A stretch of 64,000 nucleotides of DNA, from assembly GCA_012842395.1 (NCBI GenBank), contig DUSX01000017.1, forward strand, positions 186,001 to 250,000, in the 5' to 3' direction. The notes under the pieces are model-generated. The model searched no databases. It was not told the origin of the DNA and was given only the letters and a program-made list of their open reading frames with translations. Below, piece after piece: positions 8,020 to 17,644 of the stretch. Numbering within the stretch: position 1 is the first letter of the stretch; each line of letters opens with the position of its first letter. A program made the translations under genes and the position numbers. Source of the stretch: Bacillota bacterium (GTDB lineage: Bacteria; Bacillota; SHA-98; UBA4971).

Positions 8020-8845
8020 CCTTTTCAACCCCCTCGTCCTGGGCCGCCCTGATCAAGGCAGCGTATCGCTGCGTATATTCGGGCCTGGCTCTCGCACCGA
8101 GCTCGCCTATCTTGAACTTGCACGCAAGCTCATCCGGAGACAGCTTCGCCGCTGCGGCCACCGGCACAGCGTGCTCTTTCTGCCATTTCAACATCTCCAC
8201 AGCGGACTTCATGTTGTTGCGTCTCCCATAGTAGGTGGGGCACTGCGTGATGGCCTCGACGAACGAGAACCCGTCAGTCGCTATGGCCTTCGCAATGAGC
8301 TTCGATAAGAGCAGAGCGTGATAGGCGGTGCCGCGAGCCACATAGCTTGCCCCCGCCGCGTAGACCAGCTCGCAGAGGTCGAAGGGCTCCTCGATGTTCC
8401 CATACGGCGCTGTGCTCGCCAGGCTTCCTGTCGGAGTCATCGGCGAGTACTGACCGTTCGTCATCCCGTAGATGCTGTTGTTGAAGCATATGGTGGTGAT
8501 CCCGATGTTCCGGCGGGCGGCGTGTATGAGGTGGTTTCCACCAATCGCAGCGGCGTCGCCATCCCCGGTGAGCACGATCACCTTCAGCTCCGGCTTCACC
8601 ATCTTGATCCCCGTGGCAAAGGCGATGGCACGGCCGTGGGTCGTGTGGAGGGTATTGAAATCGAGATACCCGGGCGCGCGAGAGGCACACCCGATGCCCG
8701 AGACGACACACACCTGGTCCTTATCGAGGCCATTCGCGTCTATGGCCCGCAACACGGCTCCGAGCACTATCCCATGGCCACAGCCTGCGCACCAGATATG
8801 AGGCATCTTGCTCGTCCGCAGGTAATGGGTTACAGGCATTGCCAT
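8012..8845 (-). CDS. korB: 2-oxoacid:ferredoxin oxidoreductase, beta subunit (TPP-binding)
   Basis: About 277 residues. The protein binds thiamine diphosphate and an Fe-S cluster. WCAGCGHG near the start, GIGCAS and the TPP motif GDGDAAAIGGNH are all present, followed by NNSIYGMTNGQ. The ATG used here gives MAMPVTHYL, while an in-frame GTG lies four codons upstream but too close to the ribosome site. Product and context indicate CoA-dependent oxidative decarboxylation of 2-oxoglutarate, or reductive carboxylation of succinyl-CoA in reverse. Confidence 0.93.
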   Translation of the reverse strand: MAMPVTHYLRTSKMPHIWCAGCGHGIVLGAVLRAIDANGLDKDQVCVVSGIGCASRAPGYLDFNTLHTTHGRAIAFATGIKMVKPELKVIVLTGDGDAAAIGGNHLIHAARRNIGITTICFNNSIYGMTNGQYSPMTPTGSLASTAPYGNIEEPFDLCELVYAAGASYVARGTAYHALLLSKLIAKAIATDGFSFVEAITQCPTYYGRRNNMKSAVEMLKWQKEHAVPVAAAAKLSPDELACKFKIGELGARARPEYTQRYAALIRAAQDEGVEKDA

Positions 8846-8853
8846 CGCTCCGC

Positions 8854-9990
8854 TCACACCTCCTGCAGTGTCGCCAGGATCTCGTCTGGCGTGATGGGCT
8901 CAGAATCCACGCGGGAGAGGCCCAGTACTCGGGCGCGGCCCGCGGAAGCCCTCTCAACCTCCAAGACGAGCTGGCCCATATTCATCTCCGGAACAACTAT
9001 GGCCCTCGCCCGCTCGGCCACCCTTCGCACGTGTCCCTCGGGAAACGGCCAGAGCGTCTTCGCCTTTATAAGACCGGCCTTAAGGCCTTGGGCCCGTGCG
9101 TCCCGGACCGCTCTCATAGCCGCCCTAGCGGTCACGCCGTAGGCGAAGACGGCAACGTCGGCATCGTCCACCATGAACTCGTCCACGAACGTAACGTGGG
9201 GCGCCGCCTTTCTCATCTTCGCGTCAAGGCGTCGCGTGAGGGCGTCCACTTCAGAAGCCTTTGTAGTGGGGAATCCGGTCTCGTCATGCGTGAGCCCCGT
9301 CACGTGATAGCGGTATCCGGACCCGAAATCGGCCATCGGAGGGACGAGGTCCTCGCCCGCGGCGTAGGGAAGGTACGCGTCCGGCGGCACCTTCGGTCGT
9401 GGCCGCTCCACGAGCTTGATCTCGCTCGCATCCGGAACCACGACCTTCTCCCGCATATGGGCGATGATCTCGTCCATGAGGAATATCACGGGCATTCGCC
9501 AGCGCTCCGAGATGTTGAATGCCTCGACTATGAGCGTGAAGGTCTCAGCGACCGATGACGGGCACAGGACCACGATCGGGTGATCCCCATGAGTTCCCCA
9601 GCGCGCCTGCATTACATCGCCCTGTGCCGGGGCCGTGGGCACGCCTGTGCTCGGCCCCACCCGCTGCACGTTCACGATGACGCACGGGACCTCGGTATAC
9701 GCGGCGAAACCTATGCCCTCCTGCTTCAGAGAGAACCCCGGCCCGCTGGTGGCGGTCATGGACTTCGCTCCAGCGAGCGAAGCCCCGATGATCGCGGAGA
9801 TGCTCGCGATCTCGTCCTCCATCTGCATGAACTTCCCGCCAACCTTAGGCAAGACGAGGGCGAGCTCCTCCGCGATCTCGGTGGACGGCGTTATGGGATA
9901 GCCCGCAAAGAACCGCAGCCCAGCGGCGATCGCTCCCTCCGCGCACGCCTCGTCTCCCTGCATCAGCCTCGTGCCGACCTTGCTAAGCAT
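8854..9990 (-). CDS. korA: 2-oxoacid:ferredoxin oxidoreductase, alpha subunit
   Basis: A 378-residue alpha subunit beginning MLSKVGTRLMQGDEACAEGA, with the family signature GYPITPSTEIAEELA and a transketolase-like C-terminal part. The start is the ATG at 9990, behind GGGGAGGTG. A longer reading to about 10167 is only the shadow of the ferredoxin gene and is rejected. It overlaps the ferredoxin-type subunit by 8 bp and abuts korB. Confidence 0.95.
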   Translation of the reverse strand: MLSKVGTRLMQGDEACAEGAIAAGLRFFAGYPITPSTEIAEELALVLPKVGGKFMQMEDEIASISAIIGASLAGAKSMTATSGPGFSLKQEGIGFAAYTEVPCVIVNVQRVGPSTGVPTAPAQGDVMQARWGTHGDHPIVVLCPSSVAETFTLIVEAFNISERWRMPVIFLMDEIIAHMREKVVVPDASEIKLVERPRPKVPPDAYLPYAAGEDLVPPMADFGSGYRYHVTGLTHDETGFPTTKASEVDALTRRLDAKMRKAAPHVTFVDEFMVDDADVAVFAYGVTARAAMRAVRDARAQGLKAGLIKAKTLWPFPEGHVRRVAERARAIVVPEMNMGQLVLEVERASAGRARVLGLSRVDSEPITPDEILATLQEV

Positions 9991-10267
9991 CCGCGTCACC
10001 TCCCCGCTCACAAGACGAGATGCCGCTGCGTGAGGCCGGCACCACCACGATCGCGAGGTCAGGGCACATGATCTCGCAGAGCCGGCAGCGTGTACACTTT
10101 TCGGGGTGCGCAACCTGCGCCTTCCCCCCTTCTGGTCTCGCGAGAACCCCCTTCGGACAGAAGGCAACGCAGATATCGCACCCCTTGCACCACTTCTGGT
10201 TGATCTCCACCGGAGCTTCGGCCAGCCGCGCCTCGACGGGTGGCCCCATCTCAGTGCTCCCAGGCAT
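9983..10267 (-). CDS. korD: Ferredoxin-type delta subunit of 2-oxoacid oxidoreductase
   Basis: A 94-residue protein with two 4Fe-4S motifs: CKGCDICVAFCP at about residue 27 and CTRCRLCEIMCP further on. This is the separate delta subunit of four-subunit POR/KOR enzymes and passes electrons between the TPP site and free ferredoxin. The ATG behind GGAGGCGGGTGACG is preferred over a GTG two codons upstream. It is the first kor gene in transcription order. Confidence 0.92.
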   Translation of the reverse strand: MPGSTEMGPPVEARLAEAPVEINQKWCKGCDICVAFCPKGVLARPEGGKAQVAHPEKCTRCRLCEIMCPDLAIVVVPASRSGISSCERGGDADA

Positions 10268-10316
10268 CGTCACCCGCCTCCTATTTCACACTCTGCGACG
10301 CACGATTAGAGGGACA

Positions 10317-11948
10317 TCACGGCACCACCGGGTTGGCACCCGGCTTGGTTTCGCGACGAGCGTACGGCGGCAAAATCATCGGGGACACCCTCTCCCTCCC
10401 GATCCCCGCCTCGTCAAGCTCCTCATGATAGCGCCTGACGTGTTCGAGTGTGAGCCTCCCCGGCTTCACGCTCCGGGCTCTCTCGGCAGCAGCCATCCCC
10501 GCACGCCTGCCAAAGACCACCACGTCGAGGAGGGAGTTTCCCATGAGCCGGTTTCTGCCGTGAACGCCCCCGGAGGTCTCGCCTGCCACGAAAAGATTCT
10601 CCACGCAGGTGCTTGTGTCGTCGGATATCTCCACGCCGCCGTTCTGGTAGTGAAGGGTGGGATACACGAGGACCGGTTCCTTCCTCATGTCGATCCCAAA
10701 GCGCTTGTACTGGCGGAACATTGCCGGAAGCGCCCTTTGGATCGTGCCATCACCGTGGATGTGTTCTATCATTGGCGAGTCAAGCCACACCCCATGCTGG
10801 CCCGTCTCGGTGATGACGCCCGTGCCCCGCTCATGGCACTCCCGCAGGATGGCGCTGGACACAGCGTCCCTCGTTTCGAGCGGATACACGAACTGCTCGC
10901 CCCGGACGTTCACGAGCTGCGCTCCTAGACCGCGCACCTTTTCGGTGATGAGAAGGCCTAGGATCTGCTCGGGGTACGCCGCCCCAGTGGGATGGAACTG
11001 GGTCGCATCGAGAAAGATGAGGTTCGCGCCCATCCGGTAGGCCATGACCAGCCCGTCCGCGGTGGCCCCGTAGTGGTTCGTCGTGGGGAACCCGGCCACG
11101 TGAAGCCTCCCGAACCCTCCCGTGGCCAAGATGACGGTCTTCGCCCGTACCACGAAGAATTCCCTGGTCTCGAGGTTCATGAGAACGGCGCCCGTGCACC
11201 GCCCCTCGCCGTCCGAAAGAAGTTCCACGGCGGGCGAGAACTCGATGACCGGTATCTCTCTATTGCGCACCTCGTCGCGGAGAGTTCGCATGATCTCCGC
11301 TCCGGAGTAGTCCCGGGCCGCATGCATCCGTTTGCGCGACGTGCCGCCACCGTGCTGAGTGACCATGGTCCCGTCGGGGTCCTTATCGAACATGCACCCT
11401 AGGTCTTCGAGCCACCTTATCACGAGGGGCGCATCGTGGACGAGCGCCCTCACCAAGTCGGGCTTGTTGACGAATCCACCGCCGCCGATGACATCGAGAT
11501 AATGAATCATAGGAGAGTCGTTGGGTTTATCGGCGGCCTGTATGCCGCCCTGGGCCATCATCGTATTGGCGTCGCCCAACCTGAGCTTGGTGACCTGAAG
11601 CACGTTCGCCCCTGCAGCCTGGGCCATCAACGCTGCCGAAGACCCCGCTCCGCCGCCCCCGACCACCAGCACGTCCACATCGTAGTCGATCTTGTCGAGG
11701 GGGAAAGTGTCCGGGTCAAGCCTGCTCCTCGCCTCTAGGACGTCCACGAGCTCATGGGGCATCATCGAGCCTCGTGACGGTCCTACTTTCACCGGGCGCA
11801 TGGTATCGGGACGGAAGTCAGGGTGAAACCGGCGGAGAAGATCCTGTTTCTCCGCGGCGCTCAGCCTGGGATGCTTCTCCGTGTACCGTCTCTCGCGCGA
11901 CGCCTCGACGAGGCGGATCGACTCAATCATCTGCGGAGTATAGGCCAC
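10317..11948 (-). CDS. Soluble fumarate reductase/succinate dehydrogenase-type flavoprotein
   Basis: A 543-residue FAD protein of the SdhA/FrdA/TfrA family. The dinucleotide fold VDVLVVGGGGAGSSAALMAQ lies at about residue 84, after an unusual 80-residue N-terminal extension. The signature HGGGTSRKR is the FAD-linking histidine region, with LDATQFHPTG in the capping domain and GETSGGVHGRNRLMGNS near the C-terminus. The start is a GTG after GGAGGG. No membrane-anchor subunit is encoded next to it, so the enzyme is probably cytosolic. With the Hdr genes upstream it resembles thiol:fumarate-type or Hdr-linked enzymes rather than a quinone-linked complex. Confidence 0.88.
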   Translation of the reverse strand: MAYTPQMIESIRLVEASRERRYTEKHPRLSAAEKQDLLRRFHPDFRPDTMRPVKVGPSRGSMMPHELVDVLEARSRLDPDTFPLDKIDYDVDVLVVGGGGAGSSAALMAQAAGANVLQVTKLRLGDANTMMAQGGIQAADKPNDSPMIHYLDVIGGGGFVNKPDLVRALVHDAPLVIRWLEDLGCMFDKDPDGTMVTQHGGGTSRKRMHAARDYSGAEIMRTLRDEVRNREIPVIEFSPAVELLSDGEGRCTGAVLMNLETREFFVVRAKTVILATGGFGRLHVAGFPTTNHYGATADGLVMAYRMGANLIFLDATQFHPTGAAYPEQILGLLITEKVRGLGAQLVNVRGEQFVYPLETRDAVSSAILRECHERGTGVITETGQHGVWLDSPMIEHIHGDGTIQRALPAMFRQYKRFGIDMRKEPVLVYPTLHYQNGGVEISDDTSTCVENLFVAGETSGGVHGRNRLMGNSLLDVVVFGRRAGMAAAERARSVKPGRLTLEHVRRYHEELDEAGIGRERVSPMILPPYARRETKPGANPVVP

Positions 11949-11961
11949 TGCTCTGTCCCTC

Positions 11962-12642
11962 CTACTCCGGCTCTATGTCCCGCTCATTGTAAAGCCTTTC
12001 GAGCTCGGCCCGCTCCAGCCTGGTCATTTCATCGAGGGCCTGGTCGAACTTGCCGTCCAGTATCTCTTGGACTCTCGTGGCAAGGTGCTGCGCCCTCGGG
12101 GCAATGTGCCTCGCGTACAGTCTCCGGGCGAGGATCGCTATGTTGTACTGCACGGTCTCGGCCGGGCAACGAACCGCACAAAGGCCGCACATGAGGCAGT
12201 CGAAGGACATATCAGCCGTGCGTGCTATGTCGCCCCTCATGGCCGCCGCCATGTAGTTCATGACGTCGAGCTCCTGCGGACAGACTTTCGTGCAGGTGTT
12301 GCAGCCGAGACATCTTGAGAGTTCCGGGTACGCTTTCAAGAGGTCAGCAAGGGTCGGGCGCATCTCCTCAATGTCGTAGGTCGCCTTGTGGGCGGGGAAA
12401 ACGGGTATCTGGGCGAGATACATCCCGTCTTCAACTATGGTCTGGCAGGCGAGGCCCACTTTGATCCTGTAGTCGCCGGGCATGCGGTACACAGTGCCGC
12501 ACGCGCCGCAGAATCCCCCGCGGCACCCGCAGCCGCGGACGAACTGGTAGCCGGCGTACTCCATGGCTTTCATGATAGTGAGGCCCTTCGGCACCTCGTA
12601 CGCCTTTCCCATGATGAAAACCCTGACCATCTCCTGTGCCAT
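11962..12642 (-). CDS. Fumarate reductase-type iron-sulfur subunit
   Basis: A 226-residue protein. A plant-type 2Fe-2S domain has Cys40, 45, 48 and 66 (GCRGGFCGACG), followed by two 4Fe-4S motifs, CLGCNTCTKVCP and CLMCGLCAVRCP. This differs from ordinary SdhB/FrdB in the spacing of clusters and resembles the N-terminal part of TfrB, without a fused CCG domain. That domain is supplied by the separate HdrB. It lies 13 bp before the flavoprotein gene and probably connects that flavin to the Hdr proteins. Confidence 0.85.
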   Translation of the reverse strand: MAQEMVRVFIMGKAYEVPKGLTIMKAMEYAGYQFVRGCGCRGGFCGACGTVYRMPGDYRIKVGLACQTIVEDGMYLAQIPVFPAHKATYDIEEMRPTLADLLKAYPELSRCLGCNTCTKVCPQELDVMNYMAAAMRGDIARTADMSFDCLMCGLCAVRCPAETVQYNIAILARRLYARHIAPRAQHLATRVQEILDGKFDQALDEMTRLERAELERLYNERDIEPE

Positions 12643-12671
12643 GCGATCACCTCCCGCCGGTACAGCCGAAG

Positions 12672-13754
12672 CTACCTGGGCTCGAGCTCCTCTTCCCTGA
12701 ACGTCGTGAAGGGCAGTTCCTCAGCTAGATTCCTGCCGGGCACGTAATTGAATATCGCTTGAGTCCGCCTCGAGGCCATGGCGAAGAGGCGGAAAAGCGG
12801 CAGGTCCTGCTGGCAAGCCTGCTCACACTGCCCACACCCCACACACGAAAGGGACATGTGATTCATCCTCGTGAGGTGGTACAGGATCGTCTCAGAGGGT
12901 ACCTTGAGCGCACCCTTCCTCCTCGCTTTCCTCATGAACTGGCCGAGCTCGTACTCGAACGTATCGGTGTCGAAGATGCACTCCTTGCAGTAGCACACGG
13001 GACACGCCACGCGACACCCACGGCACCCCGTGCACGCCGCGAGCTGTCTCGCAAACGTCTCGATGCCGTCGAAACCGGACGCGGCCATGAAAAGCTCGTA
13101 AGACTCTTGCCTTTGCCGCGCAAGCACTCCTAAGGCCTCCCGGCGCTTGCGCGCTGCGATCTCGCCGTCCCCGAGGCCGAGCTCCTCCACAGCCGCGGCC
13201 ACGGCGGGGTCGAGGTCACCGTGAACCGAGACGAGCACGCCTTCTCGTTCGTCCAACCCGATAAGCCCAAGCGTCACGCCGGGCAGCGCATCCTCCAGCG
13301 GAGCCGGGGTTAGGCAGACACGGCAAGCTTGCCTCATGTCGAGGCTATCAGCGTTTCCGTTAGCTGCCCTGTATGCCACCGGGTCATAGGTGCCTTCGCA
13401 GTCGATGCCCAGGGCCACAACGTTCTCGGGCGCGGCTTGCCTCAACTTCATGAGCTCTACGAGAGCGCGTCCCTCACATGGCCGCAAAACGGCGGCGACT
13501 CTCCCGGAAGGGCGCTTGCGAACCACCTCCGACACTACCCGGGCCGCGCTCACGGTCATGACGGGCGCGAGCGGTCGCCCGAACTCCTCCACGATGCGCG
13601 GGTCCTTTGCCAGAACGCAACTCGTGACGCCCGGCGCTGCTTCGGCCGGAACCACGAGGCCGTCCACCACCCCGGTCTCCAGCAGCCTTGCGAGGAATCT
13701 CGCCAGCGCCTTCTCTCTCCCCTCTTCTCCCACCGCGAGCAAAAGATCTTTCAT
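12672..13754 (-). CDS. FrhB/FdhB-like iron-sulfur flavoprotein
   Basis: A 360-residue protein related to the coenzyme F420 hydrogenase/dehydrogenase beta family. The N-terminal and middle parts (RVAAVLRPCEGRALVELMKL, ALGIDCEGTYDP) carry the family pattern. Cysteine motifs are CTGCRGCRVACPVCYCKEC and, near the C-terminus, CVGCGQCEQAC. The start is the ATG at 13754 (MKDLLLAVGEEG); the longer upstream frame is non-coding. In Hdr-linked systems such proteins bring in electrons from a soluble donor. The donor here (NADH, formate, ferredoxin) cannot be read from sequence. Confidence 0.8.
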   Translation of the reverse strand: MKDLLLAVGEEGREKALARFLARLLETGVVDGLVVPAEAAPGVTSCVLAKDPRIVEEFGRPLAPVMTVSAARVVSEVVRKRPSGRVAAVLRPCEGRALVELMKLRQAAPENVVALGIDCEGTYDPVAYRAANGNADSLDMRQACRVCLTPAPLEDALPGVTLGLIGLDEREGVLVSVHGDLDPAVAAAVEELGLGDGEIAARKRREALGVLARQRQESYELFMAASGFDGIETFARQLAACTGCRGCRVACPVCYCKECIFDTDTFEYELGQFMRKARRKGALKVPSETILYHLTRMNHMSLSCVGCGQCEQACQQDLPLFRLFAMASRRTQAIFNYVPGRNLAEELPFTTFREEELEPR

Positions 13755-13789
13755 GGCCACACCTCGATGCTGCACGTGTCTATGCTGCA

Positions 13790-14221
13790 TCACGCGATCC
13801 ACAGCGCCCGTGCAGGATTGGGCCCCAAAGCCCTCAGGGCGTCGGTCATGTCGCGCACGGTCTTCGCAAAGAGCGCGCCCTCGCTTGCGCTGATGAACCT
13901 GAACCACACGCGGCGGCTGTCTATGCCGAACTCGTCCAGGATCGCCGAGAGCACCGCCATCCGACGCCTTGCTTTGTAGTTGCCGTTCACGTAGTGACAG
14001 TCTCCCGGGTGACACCCGCCGATGAGGACCCCGTCGGCGCCATCCAGAAGAGCCTTCAAGACATACATCGGATCCACCGAGCCCGAGCACATGACACGGA
14101 TGGGCCTCACGTTCGGAGGGTACTGCATCCTCGACACGCCCGCGAGGTCAGCACCCGTGTACGTGCACCAGTTGCACAGGAACGCGACGATCCTGGGTTC
14201 GAAGTCCAGGCTGGACACCAT
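13790..14221 (-). CDS. mvhD: MvhD-type iron-sulfur subunit
   Basis: A 143-residue protein of the MvhD family, which transfers electrons into HdrA through a 2Fe-2S cluster. Family features are AFLCNWCTYTGADLAG, RVMCSGSVDP and GGCHPGDCHYVNGN. Length is normal. The ATG at 14221 (MVSSLDFEP) is preferred because everything upstream overlaps the HdrA stop region in another register. It sits directly between the double HdrA and the FrhB-like gene. Confidence 0.92.
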   Translation of the reverse strand: MVSSLDFEPRIVAFLCNWCTYTGADLAGVSRMQYPPNVRPIRVMCSGSVDPMYVLKALLDGADGVLIGGCHPGDCHYVNGNYKARRRMAVLSAILDEFGIDSRRVWFRFISASEGALFAKTVRDMTDALRALGPNPARALWIA

Positions 14222-14282
14222 AACCGCCCCCCTCCGTCGCTTGGCATCCGCGCTGGGGCACTCGGACCGGCCGGAGGCCGGG

Positions 14283-17200
14283 CTACCCGAGAGAGGCTTC
14301 CAACGCTGACGCAATGCGCTCCGCCTCGAACCCGGCATGCGACGCGGCGCCGGATGGACACGCCGCCTGACACGCCCCGCAACCCCGACAAAGGTACTCG
14401 TCCACCACCGCCACCCCAGCCTCCTCGTCAATAGACCGGGCACCGTAAGCACAAACGTCCACGCATACCCCGCACGCAGCGCATCGCCTCGCCCGGACGT
14501 ATGAGACGTTCTGAACGGTCCGTGCCTCCCTGGCGGCAAGGTACAGCCCCGCTCGCGCCGCTGCGGCCTGGGCAGAGACGAGCGCATCGGCCAAGAGGCT
14601 GGGCGCCCTCGCAAGGCCGCACACATACACGCCAGGCGTGAGGCAGTCCACAGGCTGGACCTTGGGGTTAGCCTCGGCTAGAAAGCCGTAACGGTCAACG
14701 GGCACCCCGAGGTCCGCGGCAAGCTTAGGATCCGCCGAACCTTCCACCCCGGTGGAGAATACGACAAGGTCGGCGGGCAGGACCATCGCCTCGCCGAGGA
14801 CCTCGTCGAAGACCTCCACCGCGAGCCCAGGGCCGCCGCTTGATTGGAGTCCCCCACCGTTCAGAGCGAGCTTGGGCCATGTGCCGTCGGGATGCCTTAC
14901 AAACACCACCCCCATCCGCCGCGCCCGCTCGTAGTACGCCTCGAAGAGCCCGGACACGCGAATGTCATGGTGAAGCACGTACACCTCCACGCCCGGGCGC
15001 TCTTCCTTGAGCCGGATAGCGTTTTTGATGGCGTGAGCACAGCAAACCTGACTGCAGTAGGGCCTCTCCTCGTCGCGGGACCCGGCACACTGTATCATGA
15101 CCACGCTTCGGACGTCGCCCGGAACACGGACCGCCGGCCACAGGCGCGCCTCGAGCTCTTGTTGGGTCAAGACGCGCACTCCGTCCCGGGCCCCCAGGCG
15201 CGCGGGAACGGGCGCTTCGACTCCTCCCGTCGCTAGGATCACGACACCGCAGTCGATTTCCAGAGCACCGGCGGCGCCGTCGGGGCTTTTGGCGCCCTCG
15301 GACACATCCCGCTCGATGCCAGACGCTCCGCCGGCCGCGCTCTCATGGTGGCGGACGATACAGAGCCGAAAGCCACCCTCATTTCTCCTTATCGACGCGA
15401 CATGCGCCAGGGTGTGGATAGTGATGCGACCGCTTGCCCTCACGCGATCCTCGAGGTTCGCAAGGATATCCCTGACATCGGCGCCGTCGAGCGTACGAGC
15501 GAGGAGACGCGCCCTGCCACCGAGGGTGCTCTGCTTCTCAACAAGGTGGACTTCGTGGCCGAGGTCCGCAAGGGAGGCCGCGGCCTCCATTCCCGCGGGG
15601 CCGCCGCCGATAACCACCGCCCCTGCGGGGATCGCCCGGGAGCGCTGCTCGAGCGGCCTCGCAAGGCGCACCGCCGCGACAGCCATCGCCACGAGATCGC
15701 GAGCCTTTGTCGTGGCCTCCAAGGGATCCGCGTGAACCCAGCCACACTGCTCTCGCACGTTTGCTACCTCGATCATGCCGCACGGGATGCCTGCCATTGA
15801 AAGCTCCGCCTCTATGGAGCCGAGCACGTTCCTTGGCGAGCACGCGGCGACCACCACCCGGTTGGCGGCATTGGCCGCGACCTCCCGGACGAGGTCCGCG
15901 ATCCCTTCCGGCGTGCATATGGATGCGATTTCCTTCACAATCACGACGTCGTCTACGTCCTTGGCGGCGATCGCTTCGGCCAGCGCCGCGGCCAGCCCGG
16001 CGGGGTCGAGGCTGCCCATGGACGATGGGCACCTGCACAGGAAGACGCCGATCCTCGGCTCGTCCTCAGCGCTTCGGCCCGCCTGAACCTGGAGAGGAGA
16101 TGTTCCGGGAGTCGCCGTGGCCACGCGCCTTGCGGGCACGGCAACTGGGCCCGTGTTTCGACCGAGCACCTGGAGAGCACGCAAGGCGCACGCTCCCGAC
16201 CTTGCGACTGCACTCGGGATGTCTTGCGGACCCGAGGCTCCCCCACAGACGAAAATGCCCGGACGAGAGGTCTCAACGCCCTGGAGCCGACCCCGGAAGG
16301 CGCTTATGAACCCGAACTCGTCCCGCTCCACCTCGAGCGCGGCGCCGAGCGCCTCAAGGTCCCGGCTGGGAATGAGGCCGTTCGAGAGCACCACGAGGTC
16401 GAAGCTCTGGCGCCTGACCGCCCCGCCCACCTCGGAGCACACCTTGAGCGCCCCCTCCCTCTCCTCGATCCCCGAGACCCTGCAGTTCTCGAACTCCACG
16501 CCGAGGGACCTGGCGCGGGCATAATACTCCTCGTATCCTTTCCCGATGGCTCTCAGGTCCGTATAAAAGACTTTCACCCGTGCCTCCGGCGCGAGGGTCT
16601 TGGCGATGATGGCTTCCTTGACAGCGTACATGCAGCAGACTGAGAAGCAGTAGGGGCTAGCCTTCGACCTGTCACGAGAGCCAACGCATTGGATGAAAGC
16701 AACCCGGGTCGGCTTTCTGCCGTCCCCGGGCCGGACGAGTCGGCCCGAGGTCGGGCCAGAGGCGCTCACCATCCTTTCGAATTCCAGGCCCGTGATGACG
16801 TTCTTCGAAGGATCGTACGAGTACTCTGGGCGCACGCGAGGGTCGCAAAGGGTTGCCCCGACGCATACGATGATGGCCGCCACATGGAGCTCGGTCCGGG
16901 CTTCCTTACGGGACAGGTCAATGGCACCCCTCGGGCATCCTTCGATACACCTTCCGCACCTCGTGCATGTCGTTTCATTCACGACGAATCCCGCCGGCAC
17001 GCTGCGGTGGCTCGGAGCGTATATTGCCTTGTGATCCCGCATCCCGAGGTATGAGGGCTCATGTGTTGTAACGGGACACACTCTCTCGCACTCGCCGCAT
17101 CCATCGCAGAGATCGCGCCTGACGTATTCCGGGGAGGTTATCACGGTCGCCCGATAGTCCCCGACATCCCCGGACACGTGGGTCACCCTGCTCCTCGCCA

Positions 17201-17489
17201 TGAGTGTGATGCGAGGATGCCGCTCCACCTCTATGACCGGGCAGTAGGCCGGATTCCTCGGGGACATGTGGCATACCCCGCAGCTGTCGGTCGGGAAGGT
17301 CTTGTCGAGAAAGCCCCACAGCCCGCCCACCGCGGGGGACGAATCCACCAGGTACACGTGCGCGCCCGCATCCGCCAGGATGAGCGAGGCGTGCATCCCG
17401 GCCACGCCTGCCCCTATGACCAGCACGGATCCTTTCGAACCCACTCCGGGCGAACCCGCCCCGGGCGTCATCGTCGCGCTCATGCTCAT
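14283..17489 (-). CDS. hdrA: Double-module HdrA (heterodisulfide reductase A-like)
   Basis: At about 1068 residues this is roughly 1.6 times a normal HdrA. The first module has an FAD fold (VLVIGAGVAGMHASLILADA), a cysteine cluster in SCGVCHMSP, and two 4Fe-4S motifs (CDGCGECERVCP, CTRCGRCIEGCP). A linker near residue 490 resembles the N-terminal domain of the neighbouring HdrA (RIGVFLCRCPSSMG). A second FAD fold (AVVIGGGPAGMEAAASLADL) follows, then C-terminal clusters CAACGVCVDVCAY and CRGCGACQAACP. Two flavins suggest a bifurcating or branching role. The ATG behind GGGGGAAG is chosen over a GTG 24 codons upstream. Confidence 0.9.
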   Translation of the reverse strand: MSMSATMTPGAGSPGVGSKGSVLVIGAGVAGMHASLILADAGAHVYLVDSSPAVGGLWGFLDKTFPTDSCGVCHMSPRNPAYCPVIEVERHPRITLMARSRVTHVSGDVGDYRATVITSPEYVRRDLCDGCGECERVCPVTTHEPSYLGMRDHKAIYAPSHRSVPAGFVVNETTCTRCGRCIEGCPRGAIDLSRKEARTELHVAAIIVCVGATLCDPRVRPEYSYDPSKNVITGLEFERMVSASGPTSGRLVRPGDGRKPTRVAFIQCVGSRDRSKASPYCFSVCCMYAVKEAIIAKTLAPEARVKVFYTDLRAIGKGYEEYYARARSLGVEFENCRVSGIEEREGALKVCSEVGGAVRRQSFDLVVLSNGLIPSRDLEALGAALEVERDEFGFISAFRGRLQGVETSRPGIFVCGGASGPQDIPSAVARSGACALRALQVLGRNTGPVAVPARRVATATPGTSPLQVQAGRSAEDEPRIGVFLCRCPSSMGSLDPAGLAAALAEAIAAKDVDDVVIVKEIASICTPEGIADLVREVAANAANRVVVAACSPRNVLGSIEAELSMAGIPCGMIEVANVREQCGWVHADPLEATTKARDLVAMAVAAVRLARPLEQRSRAIPAGAVVIGGGPAGMEAAASLADLGHEVHLVEKQSTLGGRARLLARTLDGADVRDILANLEDRVRASGRITIHTLAHVASIRRNEGGFRLCIVRHHESAAGGASGIERDVSEGAKSPDGAAGALEIDCGVVILATGGVEAPVPARLGARDGVRVLTQQELEARLWPAVRVPGDVRSVVMIQCAGSRDEERPYCSQVCCAHAIKNAIRLKEERPGVEVYVLHHDIRVSGLFEAYYERARRMGVVFVRHPDGTWPKLALNGGGLQSSGGPGLAVEVFDEVLGEAMVLPADLVVFSTGVEGSADPKLAADLGVPVDRYGFLAEANPKVQPVDCLTPGVYVCGLARAPSLLADALVSAQAAAARAGLYLAAREARTVQNVSYVRARRCAACGVCVDVCAYGARSIDEEAGVAVVDEYLCRGCGACQAACPSGAASHAGFEAERIASALEASLG

Positions 17490-17644
17490 GATCACCACTT
17501 CCCCCGGCGGCCTCGCAGCGCCATCTCGCTGCGACGGCAAGCCGCCCGACCTACGAGCCACGGCGACCTACGGCGACCCTGGCAGCCCTCGAATCTGCCA
17601 ACGCGAGCCCGCACTCTATGGTGCATGTGCGGATTCCCCACAGC

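Noticed and set aside
9991-10167. N-terminal extension of KorA
   Set aside because: The extra 59 codons are an alternative frame of the ferredoxin subunit gene; the internal ATG at 9990 has a good ribosome site and family-typical start.
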